Made by a program: the position numbers and the translations under genes
NCBI RefSeq assembly: GCF_050434925.1
Contig: NZ_JBNDJK010000001.1
Coordinates: 6,324,001-6,388,000, forward strand
Length of the DNA: 64,000 bases
Source of the DNA: Inquilinus ginsengisoli_B
Lineage (GTDB): Bacteria > Pseudomonadota > Alphaproteobacteria > DSM-16000 > Inquilinaceae
Direction: 5' to 3'
Notes under the pieces: generated by a model
What the model saw: the letters and a program-made list of their open reading frames with translations, nothing else
Told to the model about the DNA's origin: nothing
Databases searched by the model: none
Part shown: one piece after another, positions 55,101 to 61,100 of the stretch
How positions within the stretch are numbered: position 1 is the stretch's first letter
How the letters are laid out: every line of letters begins with the position of its first letter

Positions 55101-58100
55101 ACCGTGCTGGTCGGCGCCGTGCCCGCGAAGCTGTAGTTCGTGCCGGCGATCGTCGTGCCGGCCGTACCGACCGCCGCCGCGGTCACCGAGCCGGAGCCCA
55201 GCGCCACGTCGCCGGCGTTGCCGGCCGAAGCCGCGTCGCCGAAGGCGAGCGAGCCCGCCCCGGCGGCGCTGCTGGCATTGCCGAGCGCAACCGAGCCCTG
55301 GCCCGTCGCGATGTTGGCGCTGCCGATGGCCAATGCGCCGGTGCCGTCCGCCGTGTTGTTGGCGCCCAGGCCGACGGCGCCGGTGCCGCTGACGATGTTC
55401 GGATCGCCGATCGCCACCGCGCCGTCGCCGCTCACCGTCTGGCCTTCACCGATCGCCACCGCGCCGGTGCCGCCCAGCACCTGGGAGTTGTGGCCGATCG
55501 CCACCGAGCCCGTGCCGGCCGCGGCCGCCACCGTGGTGGTGTCGCCGAGCGCCACGGTCGAGGCGGCCAGCGCCTGCGAGCCGTTGCCGACCGCGGTGGC
55601 GTTCGCCGCCGTCGCGCTGGCGCCGACACCGGCGGCCAGCGAGTTGGTGCCGGTGGCGCCCCGGTTGTCGTAGTTCGCGCCCTGGGTGCCGCCGTCGTTG
55701 ACGCTGTAGTAGTGCGTCAGCTTGCCGTCCACATCCGTGATCTGGCTCGCGACGTTGTCGATCGCCTGGTTGGAGGCGAAGAGCTGGCTGCCGTTCACCG
55801 CGTCGGTCGAGGTCGCCGAGAGCCGCCCCGCCGCGACATTGGTGATGGTGCGCTCGACGCCGGCGCTGCCGACGCTGACCGTGCTGGCCGGCGAGGTGCC
55901 GGCGAAGTTGTAGGTGCCGCCGGCGATCGTCGCGCTGGCGGTGCCCACCGCAGCCGCGGTCACCGAGCCGGAACCCAGGGCCACGTCGCCGGCATTCGTG
56001 GCCGAAGCCGCGTCGCCGAAGGCGAGCGAGCCCGCCTCGGTGGCGCTGCTGGCGTTGCCGAGCGCGACTGAACCCTGGCCCCACACATTATTGCCGCTGC
56101 CGAGCGCCAGCGCGCCGGGGCCGTTGACGGTGTTGTTGGAGCCCATGCCCACCGCACCGGTGCCGGTCACCGAATTCAAGTTGCCGAGCGCGACCGCGCC
56201 GACACCGTCGACGACCTGGCTCTCGCCCATCGCCACCGCGCCGATGCCGCCCTGCACCTGCAAGTTGTTGCCGATCGCAACCGCGCCGCTACCGGCCCCC
56301 GCCGCCACGGTGTTGAAAGCGCCGATCGCCACGGTCGCCGCCCCCAACGCCTGAGAGGAGTAGCCGATCGCAACCGCAATATCACCGGCCGTTTTGACAT
56401 CGTCGCCGAGCGCGACCGAGGAAGCGCCGGTGACGGTGGCGCCCGGACCGATCGCGACCGCGGCGCCGCCTGACGCGCTGGCCTGGTAGCCGATGGCCGT
56501 CGACCGCGCCCCCGTGGCGCTGGCTGCCACGCCGGCTGCCAGCGAATTGGTGCCGGTGGCACCGTCGTTGTCGTAGTTGGCGCCCGCCGTGCCACCGTCG
56601 TTGACGCTGTAGTAATGCGTCAGCTTGCCGGTGACGTCGGTGATCTGGCTGGCGACGTCGTCGACCGCCGTGTTGGTGGCGAAGAGCTGGCTGCCGTTCA
56701 CCGCATCGGTGGAAGTGGCGGAGAGCCGCCCCGCCGCGACGTTGGTGATGGTCCGTTCAGCGCCCGGCGCGCCGACGCTGACCGTGCTGGTCGGCGTGGT
56801 GCCGGCGAAGGTGTAGGTCGTGCCGGCGATGGTGGTGTTCGCCGTCCCGACCGCCGCCGCCGTCACCGAACCCGAGCCCAGGGCCACCGCGCCGGCATCA
56901 CCGGCCGTGGCGCCGTTGCCCAGGGCGACCGCGTCCGTTGCCGTGGCGCTGGCTGCGACGCCGGCCGCCAGCGCGTTGGTGCCGGTGGCGCCGTCATTGT
57001 CGTAGTTCGCCCCCACCGTGCCGCCGTCGTTGACGCTGTAGTAGTGCGTCAGCTTGCCGGTGATGGTCGTGACCTCGCTGGCGACGCTGTCCACCGCCGT
57101 GTTGGTGGCGAAAAGCTGGCTGCCGTTCACCGCGTCGGTGGAGTCGCCCGCGATCCGGCCGGCCGCGACATTGGTGATGGTGCGCTCCGCCCCCGGCGCG
57201 CCGACGCTGACCGTGCTGGTCGGCGCCGTGCCGGCGAAGGCGTAGGTGGTGCCGGCGATGGTGGTGCCGGTCGTGCCGACCACGGCCGCCGTCGTCGAGC
57301 CCGAACCCAGCGCTACGTCGCCGGCATTCACCCCGGCCGTCGCACCGTGGCCGACCGCGACGCCGTCCGTCACCGAGGCCACCGCCTCCGGACCGGCAGC
57401 GGTGCTGTCGGTGCCCGTCGCCTGGCTGTCGGCCAGGGTCGAGGTGGCGTGGAAGTACTTGATGCCGCCCCCGTTGGTGATGTTGTCGACCTTGGTGTTC
57501 ACCGTGTCGACCGAGGTGTTGGTGGCGAAGAGCTGCGACCCGTTGACCGCATCGGTCGAGGTCGCCGCGATCCGCCCGGCCGCGACGTTGGTGATCGTCC
57601 GCTCCGCCCCCGGCGCGCCGACGCTGACCGTGCTGGTCGGCGCCGTGCCGGCGAAGGCGTAGGTCGTGCCGGCGATGGTGATGCTGGCCGTGCCGACCGC
57701 AGCCGCGGTGGTCGAGCCCGAGCCGAGGGCGACGTCACCCGCATTGGCACCGGCGGTGGCGCCGTGGCCGACCGCCACGCCGTCCGTCACCGAGGCCACG
57801 GCCTCAGGACCGGCGGCGGTGCTGTCGGTGCCCGTCGCCTGGCTGTCGGCCAGGGTCGAGGTGGCGTGGAAGTACTTGATGCCGCCGCCGTTGCTGATGT
57901 TGTCGACCTTGGTGTTCACCGTGTCGACCGAGGTGTTGGTGGCGAAGAGCTGCGAGCCGTTCACCGCATCGGTCGAGGTCGCCGCGATCCGCCCCGCCGC
58001 CACATTGGTGATGGTCCGCTCGGCCCCCGGTGCGCCGACGCTGACCGTGCTGGCCGGCGTGGTTCCGGCGAAGTTGTAGGTGGTGCCGGCGATCGTCGTG

Positions 58101-61100
58101 CTGGCCGTGCCAACCGCAGCCGCGGTCGTGCTGCCGGAGCCCAGCGCCACCGCGCCGGCATCGCCGGCCGTCGCGCCGTTGCCCAGGGCGACCGCGTCCG
58201 CCGCCGTGGCGCTGGCTGCGACGCCGGCCGCCAGCGAATTGGTGCCGGTGGCGCCGTCATTGTCGTAGTTCGCCCCCACCGTGCCGCCGTCGTTGACGCT
58301 GTAGTAGTGCGTCAGCTTGCCGGTGATGGTCGTGACTTCGCTGGCGACGCTGTCCACCGCCGTGTTGGTGGCGAAGAGCTGGCTGCCGTTCACCGCATCG
58401 GTGGAGTCGCCCGCGATCCGGCCGGCCGCGACATTGGTGATGGTCCGCTCAGCCCCCGGCGCACCAACGCTGACCGTGCTGGTCGGCGCCGTGCCGGCGA
58501 AGGCGTAGGTGGTGCCGGCGATGGTGGTGCTCGCCGTGCCGACCACAGCCGCCGTCGTCGAGCCCGAACCCAGTGCCACGTCGCCCGCATTGGCGCCGGC
58601 GGTGGCGCCGTGGCCGACCGCCACGCCGTCCGTCACCGAGGCCACGGCCTCAGGACCGGCGGCGGTGCTGTCCGTCCCCGTCGCCTGGCTGTCCGCCAGG
58701 GTCGAGGTGGCGTGGAAGTACTTGATGCCGCCGCCGTTGCTGATGTTGTCGACCTTGGTGTTCAGCGTGTCCACCGAGGTGTTGGTGGCGAAGAGCTGGC
58801 TGCCATTCACCGCATCGGTGGAGTCGATGGCGATCCGCCCGGCCGCGACGTTGGTGATCGTCCGCTCCGCCCCCGGCGCGCCGACGCTGACCGTGCTGGT
58901 CGGCGCCGTGCCGGCGAAATTGTACGTCGTCCCGGCGATGGTGGTGCTGGCCGTGCCGACCGCCGCCGTGGTGATGCTGCCGGAACCGAGCGCAACGTCG
59001 CCCGCATTCGCCCCCGCAGTCGCGCCATGGCCGAGCGCGATTGCGTCGGCAGTCCCGGCGCTCGCCGTGTCGCCCAGGGCAATGGCAGACGGAGCGTTGG
59101 CGACCTTCGCCCCCCAGCCGATCGCAACGCCGTTGGTCGACGCCGCGTCGACGGCAAGCCCGGTGTTCGCTCCGATCGCGACGCTGCCGTCAGCCTCGGC
59201 CGTGATCTGGTTGCCGAGTGCAGTCGCGTTGACGCCCGTCGCCTGGCTCAGATAGCCCAGCGCCGTGCTCTCCAGGCCGCTCGCATTGGACTGGTACCCG
59301 ATGGCGACCGCCTGGCCTCCGCTCGCGGTGGCCGCGATGCCGGCGGCCATCGCATTGGCGCCGGTCGCGCCGTCGTTGATGTAGTTCGCGCCGGGCGTGC
59401 CGCCGTCGTTCACGCTGTAGTAGTGGACGGGGTTGCTGGCGGCGATCGCCTCGACCGCCTGGTTGGTGGCGTAGAGCTGGCTGCCGTTGATGGCGTCGGT
59501 CGAGTCGATCGCGATCCGCCCGGCCGCGACATTGGTGATGGTCCGCTCATTGCCGGCGCTGCCGACGCTGACCGTGCTGGTCGGCGTCGTGCCGGCGAAG
59601 TTGTAGGTGGTGCCGCCGATCGTGGTGCTGGCGGTGCCGATCGCAGCCGCCGTCACCGAGCCGGAGCCCAGCGCCACGTCCTTGGCATTGATGGCCGAGG
59701 CCGCGTCGCCGAAGGCGAGCGAGCCCGCGCCCGCCGCGCTGCTGGCGTTGCCGAGCGCGACCGAGCCCTGGCCCGTCGCGGTGTTGCCGCTGCCCAGCGC
59801 CAGCGCGCCGGTGCCGTTGACCGTGTTGTTGGCGCCCAGGCCGACGGCGCCGGTGCCGGTGACGGTGTTCGGATCGCCGATCGCAACCGCGCCGTCGCCG
59901 TTCACCACCTGGCCCTGGCCGATCGCCACCGCCCCGGCGCCGCCCAGCACCTGCGAGCTGGCGCCGATCGCCACCGAGCCCGGGCCGGCCGCGGCCGCGA
60001 CCGTGTTGTTGAAGCCGAGTGCCGTGGTCGAGTCGGCAAGGGCGTTGCTGTTGGTGCCGATCGCCACGGCGGTGGCGCCGCTCGCGACGGTATTGGTGCC
60101 GACCGCGACCGCCCAGCTGTTCGACGCATTGGAGTTGAGGCCCAGGGCGACGGCGCTTTCCGCACTCGCCGTGGCCAGGACGCCGACCGCAGTGGCGTTC
60201 GCCGCCGTGGCCGAGGCGCCGATGCCCGCCGCCAGCGAATTGAGGCCGGTGGCGCCGTCATTGTTATAGTTCGCGCCGGCCGTGCCGCCGTCGTTGACGC
60301 TGTAGTAGTGCGTCAGCTTGCCGGTGACGTCGGTGATCTGGCTGGCGACGTCGTCGACCGCCGTGTTGGTGGCGAAGAGCTGCGAGCCGTTGATGGCATC
60401 GGTCGAGTCGGCCGCGATCCGGCCGGCCGCGACGTTGGTGATGGTCCGCTCGGCCCCTGCCGCGCCGATGCTGACCGTGCTGGCCGGCGCCGTTCCGGCG
60501 AAGGTGTAGGTCGTCCCGGCAATGGTGGTGCTGGCCGTGCCGACCGCCGCCGCCGTCACCGAGCCTGTGCCCAGCGCCACTGCGCCGGCATCGCCGGCCG
60601 TGGCGCCGTTGCCCAGGGCGAGCGCATCCGCCGCCGAGGCGTTGGCGAGGACGCCGACCGCCGTGGCGTGGTCTGCCGTCGCGCTGGAGGCCAGGCCGAC
60701 GGCCGTCGACCAGGTCGCGGTCGCGCTGCTGTTGCCGCCGAGCGCCGTGCCGCCGGCCCCCGTGGCCGTCGCGGAACCGCCGATCGCGGTCGCCTCGAAG
60801 GAGGTGAACCCGCCCGGAAGCACCGTGCCGGCGGCGCCGCTCGCAGTCGCGCCCGGGCCGATGGCGATCGGAGAGCCGTCGCCGGCCGTCACGATGGCCT
60901 TGGCCCCGGTTCCCAGGGCCATGCCCGCGCCGCTGCCGCCGCCGGTGGCCGTCGCCCCGCTGCCGAGGGCGACGGTGGTCCCGCCCGTCGCGGCGGCGTT
61001 GTTGCCGACCGCCGTCGACGGGCCGCCCGAGGCCACGGCGCCGATGCCGGCCGCCAGGGCGCCCGCGCTGGTCGCGCCGTCATTGTTGAAGTTTCCGCCC

